Assembly (NCBI RefSeq): GCF_001039355.2
Contig: NW_019775662.1
Coordinates: forward strand, 11,016-61,642
Reading direction: 5' to 3'
Length of the DNA: 50,627 nucleotides
From: Lingula anatina
Lineage: Eukaryota; Brachiopoda; Lingulata; Lingulida; Lingulidae
Below the pieces are notes generated by a model, which was not told the origin of the DNA, ran no database searches, and saw nothing but the letters and a program-made list of their open reading frames with translations. The first letter of the stretch is position 1. Each line of letters opens with the position of its first letter. Positions 1 to 40,600 of this stretch are shown in pieces. The position numbers and the translations under genes are program-made.

Positions 1-117
1 CCGGTACACACAGACACCTACCTGTCTCACACCTGACCCCAGTATATCCCGGTACACAGAGACACCTATCTGTCTCACACCTGACACCAGTATATCCCGG
101 TACACAGAGACACCTAC

Positions 118-29297
<29,180 letters not shown>

Positions 29298-29528
29298 CTT
29301 AAATAGAAGCAAGAGGACACTGATTTCACGTGCACAATTATTAACACCTGTTTATTTAGCATACCGGGTTGGGTCCCCATTTCACTTACACAAATACATA
29401 AAATCCATGAACCTAGATTGTTTAATTCTCCCTTCTAAAGATAGCTGACTGTGTACTCATTTCAGCCAAAGCAATATTAATGGGCCCTTTCCCAAAAGTT
29501 CAATTAGTTCCATGAAGTTTAAATGTCA

Positions 29529-29553
29529 ATATATATATATATATATATATATA
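29529..29553. repeat. (TA)n microsatellite
   Basis: Twelve or so TA units upstream of the multi-EGF gene start. Confidence 0.85.
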
Positions 29554-29846
29554 CCCAACATCAATATACTAGATGTTATACCAACGCCTCAAAAGGCACT
29601 TTTAATTTAATTAAGTAATTGTTAAAATTCAGCTAAAAAGTCCCCCAAAAATAGTTTCACTTGTTTTGTCCCTGTGCCATGTCGCTTATTTGTGAACTGG
29701 AACTAAGAGCATCTTTCCTTCCACAATTTGTCTTTCAAAAAACATGAATATTTATCCTAGAAGCCATGTTCATGTATGAGGAACCATGACATCAGTTGCC
29801 CAACATTTTTGTAAAGCAAAGCAGGGACCATACAACTTCTTCTTAC

Positions 29847-29900
29847 CGTTGCCGTGAGTGTAATGTCCTCCCTCTGCTGCAGTGAGACCCGATGGAATGT
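29847..29900 (-). other. Candidate noncoding 5' leader exon of the multi-EGF gene (right limit unknown)
   Basis: On the minus strand a strong donor-like site AACG|GTAAGA lies at 29847/29846, upstream of the acceptor-like tract that precedes the first coding exon. A short untranslated leader exon ending here would fit the usual structure of such genes. Its upstream limit and the promoter cannot be placed from sequence alone, and the right coordinate is nominal. This is inference. Confidence 0.25.
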
Positions 29901-32900
29901 CAAAGAGACATACGACTAACAGCCAGCTGGCAGCCAAGATGCAAGTGCAGTTACGTCCCGAAATCTCAATTCCATTTACCCTATCTCTTAATATTCACTA
30001 AACTTCACATACATTTTTGTTATACATGGGGACCCAAAACATGCCCAACCATTCCGGCCCCAAATAAGGATAATCAAAACTGGCGCAGCAACCGCATCAA
30101 CAAATTTTCATTAATGGGGTAAATGTATCAGAATAAAAATTTATATTTTATCCAGCCGCAACAATCCTCTAGTACCAATTACCAGCAGAGGGAGTGGAGC
30201 ACCGTACGATGAAGGGGAGCTTTTACCTTGTGCAAGAACCGCGTCGTGTCACCGCGCTGTTGAGGCCAATTAACAAGATGTTTTCTCTCTAAAATTTACA
30301 TCTAGCCTGATTTATGATGCTTGCAAATGGAATGTATTCGGAGCATGTTTAGAATGAAAGGGCTATATAATTGTTTAGAGTGCATTACAGAGGCATTACA
30401 CAATGTTTAAGGTGAAATGTTATGTTTGTGACAATACTAAAATGCAATTACAGGTGCAATATAGGAGATCTTTGTGGCATAAGGAACAATCAAGCGGTAA
30501 GTCAAGTGGTTTTGATTATTTAATGTTTCCTCAATATTGTCAACATTGTACAGGAATACAGGAAGAAAAATCGAGACGAATCAGTTATGAACCGAATTGA
30601 TTTGTGTATTATGCAAAGAGAAGTTTCCGAAGCAAAAGCGGTAAAAACATTTGGGCAAATTTATCTTAAGACCTTTGCGTGTGACCCTCGTCTTTAAACT
30701 GGTTTCCTGCTCTGACTGCTCCATGGTGTTCCGGACAAGCGCCTCCACCTGTTGTCAGGTAATCCGAACACAAACTTGAGTTACGTAAAATTCTACACAG
30801 CTTCGGTTTATAATAGAAAATGTTTCAAATGTATATCATGTCACAGAAAGATGTCATTGGAATAATAGTAAAATACATAAAACACTCTCTATGTAAAATA
30901 AACACCCTCTAAAAGTTTAATTGGATTTTAATCTCACATTAAATTCATTTCCATATCATGATTTCTAAATAGATATTGGTGGGGCAATAAGAATCTGTTA
31001 CCAGAAACGGGGATCGTTAAAAATTAACATGCAAGGAGATATTTAGTACTTGTTTTTATTTATTGAATTGAAATAAACCCTCATTTATGTCATTAAGCCC
31101 CCATTCAGAATAAGGGACTAACTACTACTACTTCAATACTTCCCCACCGGATATTCATTCAGTGTCTATAAGCAGATTAGGCGGCAAGCTTTGTAGTGGG
31201 TCGCCATATTTTACCCTCGGACTAGTTAGTCCCCTATTCTGTATGGAGCCTATAGCTAATGTAGATGCGTCAAAATGGTTCATAAACAGTGGTCTCTGCA
31301 TCGTTTTATCACAAAATTGGTTGGGCTTTTCAAGAACCTATTGCACCATGCTTTACATGCGGCGCGTACTTGTTTGAGATCGGGTGAGAATACAGATGGG
31401 GTTTATGCAGTGGTTACACTGTAACTAAATTAAATCGGGAAAGTATTGCATCGACTTTGATGTCCTAGAGACTGTTCCTGGTACACATATAGGTCTTAAT
31501 GTAGATCGTTCACTATTTCTGCGCATCCTCAATTACTGTCAACGTTGTAATAGCGGATTTTGTCAAATTTGTGAAATAATACTTCTTTCTACTTTAAATT
31601 ATTGGACTAAAGGTTATTGAATATTGTACAAAGTTGAGCTAATGGTTTAAGAGTTTTAAGGTGCGATGGGACCACGATAAATATATCTGACATACTTACA
31701 TGTTAAAAAGCTTCTGTCACCATGCAATGAGAGAGTAAAACCTTTAGTCATGAAAACTGTCTCAAGGGGTGAGTGCCTTTTTCAATATTAAGTGTAATTT
31801 ATAGTCAGCTAAGTATTTTAGGCTACAAGTTTAACAACAAATGGCTTCAGAAGTTCGTGAAACAGGCCCCTGTTTTAGCAATTAATTTTGGTCCATTTTA
31901 GACCCCGTGTGAACGAGACTACAGACACTGGCGTCCTAATGGAATAGTTGTTAATGCAAACCAGGTTTGTTACGGCTTATTAAACGTGTGTGAAGTAATG
32001 CTCAGAATGGCCATTAAAGGTGATTGGTAGACACGCTTTAATGTGGTTGAATCCGTTTTTAGTGCAGCTAAATCACGCATGCTCCTGACAGGAATATATA
32101 GGTGTGGACAATTAGGTCTAAATCTTAGGCAAGGTAATGGATAACTGGGAGTGTTTTAGCCCTGAGTGAATATAGATGGTCTGTGACAGCACTCACACAC
32201 ATAGAAACAAGGATAATATGTACGTATATTCATTCACGAATACATTTACACTTATATCGTGCAGGGGCGGATCTAGGATTATTTGAAGGGGGTCCAGTTT
32301 TTTTCAGAATGACAGGCCTCGGATGCGAAGTCAACCCTTGCCCTTTTGGTGTGGGGCCCGGTGATTTGGGGGGCAAGCGGTGCCATTTGGTGCAGTTATG
32401 CGCTATGTTTCAGCTCTTCGAAATTCTTATATCAAGAGGGGAATATTGGTGGATTTTTCCAGAAACCTAAGTGGGTCAATCTGTCCGTTTAAAAATGTGT
32501 ACGAAAGTCAGAATTTGTGAAGAATGCTTCTTCATATTAAAGGACATCTTGTTCTCGGAAAAAATATTAATGTTGAAAACATGACCTCTGTTGCTTTTTG
32601 AAGAGATTGACTAGTGAACTGTCGGAACTGTAATTGCTGTGCAGAAAAGAGGTTCGTGTTGACTTATATGTATATACTAAATTATCATATATGTAAGAAC
32701 AAAATTTGTATTGCAAAGGGTCAATATTGCAACAGGTGTGCTGACTTGAAGCACATCCAATACACTTATTTGCACAAGGATTTGTTTTGCATAAATGAAC
32801 AGTTTGTTTGCAGGACCACTCCCTTGTATGACTGCCACGCTGATGTGTGATCCCGAATAATGCAGTGACAGTTTTGGAGATTTAGTTTATAGAGGCATAA

Positions 32901-32931
32901 TGGTGAGATATTTATGTAAACATATGCATGC

Positions 32932-32988
32932 ATATATTATATTATATTATATTATATTATATTATATTATATTATATTATATTATATT
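32932..32988. repeat. (ATATT)n pentanucleotide microsatellite
   Basis: About 11 near-perfect ATATT units. Confidence 0.9.
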
Positions 32989-33456
32989 TCTATGTATATT
33001 TTGAGGGTGTTACTGTATTGCTTTCTCAACTTAATAGAAATTTGGATGTTTAGTGACAGGTAGTAAGTGGTAAGTTGAAGTAAAGATGGTGAGGACGAGA
33101 CAAACATTAAAACTCATGTTGATACTTTACCAGTTGACATATATGTTTCGTTCTATTCTGTGGCCCCGATGAGCCTTAATATATTTATCGGACTCCGTAA
33201 AATGGTGTTAATTGTTTAGTCTTGAGTCGTGGCAAAGTAATGCACGTAAAACACAAAGCAAAGTAGTTAAGCCATGAGCCTTTATATGAACATATGTCTA
33301 AAATACAAATTACTATCTGCAAATGATGGATGTTGATTTAAAAGCCAGAATGGGGAAGTGAACGGCTGATGGGAAAGTTTATGCTTTGATGTTTTTTATA
33401 AATGAAATAAATTTCAACGCACTCACTGCACACGTACAATAATAGTGTAAATAATT

Positions 33457-35548
33457 TCATCCTGTCTTTTCAAACCTCCGAAATATCGAGAATAAAATGA
33501 AAGACATAAACGACAGCGTCACCATACCGTACGCTATGTAAATTTTCACATCCATGCACACAAAGTTCGAGTACGCAAACAGTGCTGCGTACGTGGCGTA
33601 CAAGGAGTTCCTGCAAACTACAAATACTGGCCACTTTTCTTCTGGAAACATGTGTCCAGTGAAAGCTGGAATTAAATATGATAAAGATGTATAAGTCCTT
33701 CAACTAACAACAGGTATTTAAACAATGAACATTGGATTGGAATCGGTTTGAATCGCACCCTTAATCGGGTCCGGTAATTTGTTAACGTAGTAGGCATATA
33801 TGTCTAAAACACTGATCCTGCCTCTCCTTGGCTATATATCTTGTGTCAGAATGGGCAAAAATTTGGTCTAAAAGTTAAGCCATTTTTTCGGGGGGGGGGG
33901 GGGGAGTGGCTATAGCCGTTATGTGATATAGCACTGTAGCATAACCAGAGAAGCCCCAGAAACCCTACCTAAAGACTGCGTCATCCAGACCGAGTCCGCC
34001 AATCCCCAGGCGAACGGCACCAAGAAGTAATACTCCATTGTGGTGAAGTTTGCCTCAAAGTACAACATGGTGGTCAGGCAGCCAATGTTACAGCACGCCG
34101 CCACCACATACATCACTGTCCAGTTGACAAACTTGACCAAACGCCCAGTGACCAATGACCCCACGATCTGTCCGGAGCCAAAACACACCATAGACCAACC
34201 ATTGTATTGTATCCCAATCTCACAGCTTACAAAACCCTAGAATAAAATGACATTGAAGACATCAAATAATTGAACGTAATGTTCTGTTTTATCTGTTTTA
34301 TTTGTGTTTGGTTTCATATTTTTTTTCATTTTGCCCCATAAAAGACTTGCCAGTGTACCTTAGTAAACTCTGTCATCATAAACTGCTGTTCCAGACCAAT
34401 CATCATGAATATCGGTATCAACAAAACAAGTTTTCTCTTGAACATCAAGTGTCCAACTTTGCCACAGAAAGCTCTGGCGCCGTGAAGGGAATCGCCGGTA
34501 GTCGCTGGGATGTTCTTCAGGAAGAAAAGGGTCGTCAAAAACGCCACTGCCACCATTCCTAGAAACACGCCCAGCAGGATGTATACAATGTATTGTTCTG
34601 GTTGACGAAGATAAGTCCCCGATGTATCTTCCCACGGGCAAAAAGACGGTCCGCAGAGTTCACTTAGATTTGCCAGCACAGACACGTTGTATTCTATAGG
34701 TTTAATAAGCACCAGGGATGACAACGTATTGCTGATGACGCCATCAAACATGAAGATGGAGTAGAAGATCCCATTAAACAGACCCATCACAGACTCCTGG
34801 GGCTGCTTTGTGAGGTCAGAATACCGTAACGCTAACGTTGTGACGTAAACAGCGTTTGTGATCATGGTTTGGGCATGACCTGGAAGACATTAATTATGAA
34901 ATTTGCCACTTTAAAAAAAAAGGAAACAATTACCTAAAATAGTCTGTTTCAGTTTTATTTAGTGCAAGGGGGGGGGGGGGCGGCGGCTTTGGATAGTCGT
35001 TCAGTGAACTGTTTATGAATATGATATACCTTGTTGATTGAGGAAAATTGATTAAGTTTTTTAGAGAATTATATTTCTAATATGTGATGGTATAATACGC
35101 ACTGCGTGCCTTTAAAGCCTTTCTTGACTGACAATAATATAAGCTTGGCTTACAACTTACCAATACCCACAAAAAATGCAACAGGTACCAAGAGATACGC
35201 CTGGGGGTAGAAGTGGGCCGCCACGAACAGAAACTGCCCACCCCAACCGAACAAAATAGTCCCTTTGGCTCCAAATTTCCGCGTAATCACGGGCGCAGTC
35301 ACAAACGAGATCAGGGTCCCGCTGTAGTGGGCCGTCAAGGCGTACATGCCTATCTCTGGGTTCAGTATTCCATCAAGACTGAGAAGAGCTGCCAGCGGAG
35401 ATACGCCTAACATGTGCACCACGGAGAGAATTAGGAGCTGAGCGACCTGGGTCCATTTTGAGCCCTTAACTGGGTCTGCAGGTGTGGGGAGAAGAGGCGT
35501 TCTCTCGGAAAAGTCGGTCTTTTCCACGTACGCATCATCCGGCGGCAT
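33457..35548 (-). CDS. UNC93-like major facilitator superfamily membrane protein
   Basis: Complete gene of four coding exons: 35161-35548 (ATG at 35548), 34359-34879, 33969-34236 and 33457-33665 (TGA), with phases 1, 0, 1 agreeing at each junction; 461 aa. It has 11 or 12 hydrophobic segments in the UNC93 pattern, including the first helix LLILSVVHMLGVSPLAALLS, the FGAKGTILFGWGGQFLF loop-helix, and the second-half GWSMVCFGSGQIVGSL. A large loop between helices 5 and 6 has NVS and NLS glycosylation sites. The cytoplasmic N-terminus carries SERTPLLP, which fits the acidic dileucine endo-lysosomal sorting signal. UNC93 relatives include a potassium-channel regulator in worms and the Toll-receptor chaperone UNC93B1; which role applies here cannot be told from sequence. 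Family call is firm, subfamily is not. Confidence 0.9.
33890..33904. repeat. Poly-G tract
   Basis: Fifteen consecutive G in the last intron of the UNC93-like gene. Similar G or C runs are at 34968-34980, about 24231-24248, 11916-11929 and 50049. Confidence 0.9.
34968..34980. repeat. Poly-G tract
   Basis: Thirteen consecutive G in the first intron of the UNC93-like gene. Confidence 0.9.
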
Positions 35549-35709
35549 GGTCCTCTCTGACAGTTAGTCGGTCAGCTTACGACTGTTGTATTTACTCTGA
35601 GTAAGAGTAAACACTCGATATCTCTGAAGACGGTGTAGGGCCTACATGTATATGCAGTTTATAGAGCGACATCAACAACCGAGTGGCTAATATAACATGT
35701 CTGTCTACC

Positions 35710-35963
35710 GAGGGTGCGTTCCCAATGAAACTATCGTACTAGGTAGATGGACCCAACGCTTCGGGGACTCTTGCTGAATACAGTCACATTAACTGAATGA
35801 CACTAGTCTTTTAACAGCAAGGGGGTGATTAACGTCCGTGTGAGCTCGGCTTCCGGAAGATGTTTCACTTCGTTTTGCGTTTGACCAAATTGCATATAAC
35901 AGGAGTCTCCACGGAGTTGGATCGATCTACCTAGTGCGGTAGTTTCACTGGAAACGCACCCTC
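35710..35963. mobile_element. 254-bp MITE-like element with about 60-bp inverted repeats
   Basis: The left end GAGGGTGCGTT, followed by CCAATGAAACTATCGTACTA, is matched on the other strand by the right end GAGGGTGCGTTTCC, AGTGAAACTACCGCACTA, and similarity continues through GGTAGAT and GGGACTC-like sequence. No exact target duplication was seen, so it may be old. It lies about 160 bp upstream of the UNC93-like start codon, in or near the promoter. A related stretch occurs at about 6815-6870. Confidence 0.7.
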
Positions 35964-37276
35964 ACACTGATAGACTTACTTTTAATCTTTTACACTATCG
36001 CCGGCGACATGGAGATATTTGTTCAGCGATGACGTAAGACTTGAAGTGGCATTTCTCTGTCCTTCATCTTCAAGTCCGTTTTATTAACTATTATCACCAT
36101 GGACTGCTTACAGAACTAAAGATAAGCTTTAAAATGACGATCTTAAATAAACGCAATACATATTTGCGTTATTTGACTATTAATTGTATTAACTATTTAA
36201 TTTATTGCACAGGGCACGTTTCCGTATAGGAAAAAAAATGCTCGATAGGCAGTATAATAAGACGATAATAAAATAATTAATTTTCTTTGAAATCCCAGCA
36301 ATTTTTCCTTTATCAACAAGGTACACCTTATGCTAAGGTTTGCTATATAAACATATTTGCATTTTAGAATGACGTTAAAGAAAACCGTCCTGTATTGATG
36401 CAGCTTGACCATAAACAGTTTCAATTTTTGGTTACAATACCGCGTCTAAAACAACAACAACAATAATAATAATAAACTTATCAGCGCCATTTCTTCAATA
36501 TCATCAGTAAGAAAATATCCCTGTACCACGTAATTTTTTAGGAATTTATTTATTTGTGAAATACATCTCCGGATGCACCGTAAGGACGCTTTCACTCCAG
36601 TAATCATGTTCTTTTTTCTTTATTTTAAAATATTATAATTCTCATCAAAAAATCATTTCCACCTCATACAAGCTTTATCTCTGTTATCCATAAGTCAATG
36701 CAGAAAAAGATAAATAATCAAATAAATAAAAATCAAAGGACAAATACTAAAAAAGACAAATCTGCTGATTTAATACTGTTATAAAAATTCGATTAGAAAC
36801 TTTTATAAAACTGTATAAATCTCTGACCACATGCAGACATAAAATAAATGTTTCAATGTATAACTCTATTTGGTTTGAAAATATTATAAAGGTGGCTTTT
36901 TTTTCCACACCAATTCAGTATACTGCTTACTGACATCAAAGGCAGGACTTTGTCATTCACAATGTTTTGAACATTTAAAACTACATGCTCTCCTACATCT
37001 GCCTTTTTAATAAAATACTCATGGAAATAAAATGAGTAAAACTTCTCATATATTCCACCTGAGAGTGGGACGCGTTATTCTCAAGCATTTTCTAAAATAG
37101 TTTGCAAACACAATATCATCTATATACAACTCCTATGTCCCTACAATTCTTCATAAATGTACATTAAATTGAATGGCATAATTCCTCAACTTCTCAAAGG
37201 GATTGGGCTTCTAAAATCATTCTATAATTTCTCTTATTAAGCTGCCATTACAAGCACGTTTTGCCAGCAACGCCCC
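35964..37276. other. Intergenic region and XRN1 3' UTR
   Basis: No coding exon seen. The XRN1 transcript (minus) should end here. ATTAAA (minus, 37016-37021) about 260 nt after the stop and AATAAA (minus, 36619-36624) are candidate polyadenylation signals. Confidence 0.5.
37016..37021 (-). terminator. Candidate polyadenylation signal of XRN1
   Basis: ATTAAA on the minus strand about 260 nt downstream of the TAG at 37277-37279. AATAAA at 36619-36624 is an alternative. Confidence 0.35.
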
Positions 37277-37621
37277 CTATTGGCCACTACCACCACCAAA
37301 GTTTGCAGCCAATCGTCTTGTTTTCTTCGGGTGCTTTGGCTTGCCTGAAGACTGCTCTTGTGGCTTAATATTTTTCTGCTCAGGGGAAGAGTCTGATTTT
37401 TTATTGACTTGAGCACCAGTGGGGCTACTCTTTGACTTAGCACCGCCTTGTGGTTCTGGGGTCTTGGGTTGAGAATGCTGCCCTGTGTCCCCAGCAGTTG
37501 AGGTTGCGTCACTTACTGATACATCTGTTGCTTTTTCTGTTATTTTGCTGTCGTCATCTTGATGTTCTTTTCTTCCTGTCCCTGTTTGTGGTTTATGTGG
37601 AGTAGTTTGCTTTCTGGTTAC
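37277..37621 (-). CDS. XRN1: XRN1 last coding exon
   Basis: Starts VTRKQTTPHKP after TTTCAG, and ends KKTRRLAANFGGGSGQ at a TAG (37277-37279). Basic C-terminal patch KHPKKTRR. If entered one base out of frame it gives TAA immediately. Confidence 0.85.
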   Translation of the reverse strand, partial: VTRKQTTPHKPQTGTGRKEHQDDDSKITEKATDVSVSDATSTAGDTGQHSQPKTPEPQGGAKSKSSPTGAQVNKKSDSSPEQKNIKPQEQSSGKPKHPKKTRRLAANFGGGSGQ

Positions 37622-40600
37622 CTGAAATGTATATTTAAAACATGCATTTATAAAAGAGCCAATAAAATAAACTGATAGAAACCTAAAATACTGCATGATA
37701 AAAAGTATTTTTCAGGTAAAAGTGCAGTACTGGGTGCAACAATGCATATGAAGAAAAACCAAGAATGTTTTATACATAAAAATGAGGATATCCAAAAGAA
37801 AGAAAAATGGAGACAGAAAAAAATTTCCAACAACAACTAATCATATTCATAAATATTGCATGACAAACTCTCAGCTTATCTACCAACCTGCAACGGCACA
37901 AAAGGATTCTTTTTGGCTCCTTCCTCTTTATGTCTAGTTTCTTTTTGTGGAGTTCCCTGTTCCACAAATTGCCCCTCGGGCCTATCATTCCACAGCGCCC
38001 ACTGGTGAGGAGAAACTTGCCTACCCTGCCCCCTGTTCTGGTCAAACTGCTGCCCCCTATATTGCTGCTGCTGTCCTCTATTGTGCTGTTGCTGCATGTG
38101 TTGGTGCTGCCCCCTATTATTTTGTTGATGCCCCATAAATGGCTGCACTCCCCCAGGGTATGGCTGCTGCATACCAGGGTTTGGGCCTGGGACCCTGTGG
38201 GGTGGCTGGCCCTGATATGGAGGGGGTGGGGGTCCCTTAGGTAGGAGACCTGGGGGCAGGGGACCCACTGGCACGACACCTGGTGGGAATGCCATAGGAC
38301 CTGGAATAACAAAAATATTGGAGACAAATGTTAAAAAATCCTTTCAATATAAGTACCATAGTGACTGTCTTACAAAAATTATTTTAAAAATTATCAGGAT
38401 AACATCTTTAATAAAAGTTTCAAAACATTAACTACATATTCTTAACTTTCTTGGCTTGTGAAAGAAAAGTATTTGTATCCATTATCAATATTTTTGAAAA
38501 GTGCATAGCCATGACACCATCAACGAGGCAATGACAGCAGGGGGATGGCTACAAGTAAAAACAGTCTACAAAAGATCAACTTACCTTGTACTCCAGTAAA
38601 CAGAGGTCTGACAGGTGTGAAAGCAGAGTTTGGAGAGTAAACTTACCTTGTACTCCAGTAAACAGAGGTCTGACAGGTGTGAAAGCAGAGTTTGGAGAGT
38701 AAACTTACCTTGTACTCCAGTAAACAGAGGTCTGACAGGTGTAAAAGCAGAGTTTGGAGAGTAAACTTACCTTGTACTCCAGTAAACAGAGGTCTGACAG
38801 GTGTGAAAGCAGAGTTTGGAGAGTAAACTTACCTTGTACTCCAGTAAACAGAGGTCTGACAGGGGTGAAGGCAGAGTTTGGAGACAGCTGAATACCTCCA
38901 GGTCCATGAACCTGTTGTCTCCTGGACGGGTTTGTCTGAAACAAAGATTGATTTTATTCTGAATTAAATTCTATGTCCCACACTGACAGTCATATTTTTA
39001 AAATAACTTCAACCAATATGACAGCAGAAATTTATCTGATATATCCTTTTCTTAATCATCCAAATTTTTGTTCATAACAGATACCAGATTTGTTTTGAAA
39101 TTAAATGTAATTGACTTTTCAGAGATAAATATTTGATGAGTATTTAGATATTATTACAAATATGCTAGTTTTACATCATTTGGCAGTTTAATTGTAATAA
39201 TGTTAATGGAGAAATCTTTATTCATTTGTCTTGGTCTATCTTGGAGAAAATTGTACATCAGACCAAGAGGTGCTGCCCCCTTTTGTGAGAGTTGGGATGA
39301 AGGGCATCTGCTTTGTGGTGGAGCCTCCTGACATGACTTGAGGCTAATTTTGTTTTGGTTTTGAAAATTTCTTTCTTTTACAAACAACACTGAACCCTAT
39401 AAACTCAGCTGAAATTGATTTTTCCTTTGGCGCAAAGTTTGTCATTAACTGACATGTAAGCAAACAAATGTTATTCATTATGAATTATTAATACAGGTCC
39501 ATTGATTAAATATCTGACGACAAATACACAACAATGTAAATAAATATAAAATGAATCAATACCAACATTGCACTGAAAGGTGCATTTCTGACGGTACCAA
39601 AGATTAATCAATATACACAGAAAAAAGGAGTGTACAAATACAAGAAGCAGGCAATCACATCAGATGAGAGAAAGATGATGGTCCGTTTCATAAACTGTAA
39701 GTGCTTTATGTGTTTTATAAGACTTACGAACAGACTGGACAACTACATATAACCAAACAAGGTCATTATGAAGAAAAGCTTTTGGAAATCACATCCAAAC
39801 AGTCACTGTAAAAGCCATATTAGACTTCATGACATGAAATGCAATCCATAAATTAGAAAACTAAAACATGTTTGGAAAGAAGTTGCTGAGTGGATAACGT
39901 ATGCTTTACATTTAACATCTTGGTGAAATTGCTCAAGTTAACTGCAAAGATGGATGCCTGTCAGAGTCCCCACACCATAATGGAGAAATTTATCCATGAC
40001 TTCCTCACATGCGACATATGCCAAGAAGAAATGATGGAGACTCGAGTGTTGCCTTGTCAGCACTTCTTCTGCCTTCTCTGTATTCAAAATATAGCAAAGG
40101 GAAAGACGAGGTTCCCATGCCCAAAGTGTAGAGCTATTGTGCACTTACCCAAAGAAGGAGCTAAAGCCTTGCCAGTGCATATAATGACCGAAAGAGCCAA
40201 AGAATTTTTAAAGGAGTTTGGACATGACGCCACAGGGCCCTTACAATGTGATTTCCACCCAGAGGAAAAACTCAACATCTTCTGTAAAGACGACAACTCT
40301 TTACTCTGTGGACTCTGCCTAGTGACAGGACACAATGGACACAATGTTGTTGTCCTGAAGGATGAAGCAGAAGAAAAAAGAAAACTTTTAGAGAAACTTA
40401 TTGAGGATGTTGATCTCCTGCAAAGACAAACAGATGAAGAAGACAAGCTTACACGACTGGAGGGTTTAATACTGAAAGCTAAAAGAAACCAAAAAGCCAC
40501 TATCCAAGCCAGGGCTGCTATGCTAAAGAAAGCCATCGACGAATGTTGTGAGGAGTTGTGTGGGGACGTAGACAACATTCACTCCGAAAATCTCCATCAC

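Larger units (their letters stand above)
29298..33456. other. 4-kb intergenic region between the multi-EGF and UNC93-like genes
   Basis: No convincing coding exon was found on either strand. It should hold the promoter and leader of the multi-EGF gene (right to left) and the 3' flank of the UNC93-like gene. Contents recognised: a (TA)n tract at 29529-29553, a pentanucleotide array at 32932-32988 and a GGGGCGGATCTAGG-type repeat-like segment near 32265. The open frames present are short and low-complexity. Confidence 0.6.

Noticed and set aside
32183-32470. 95-codon open frame with GADLGLFEGG
   Set aside because: It coincides with a repeat-like GGGGCGGATCTAGG segment and has no recognised domain or splice support.
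40084-40578. 164-codon Ser-rich open frame antisense to the RING/B-box gene
   Set aside because: Shadow of the coding strand, with no splice context or homology.
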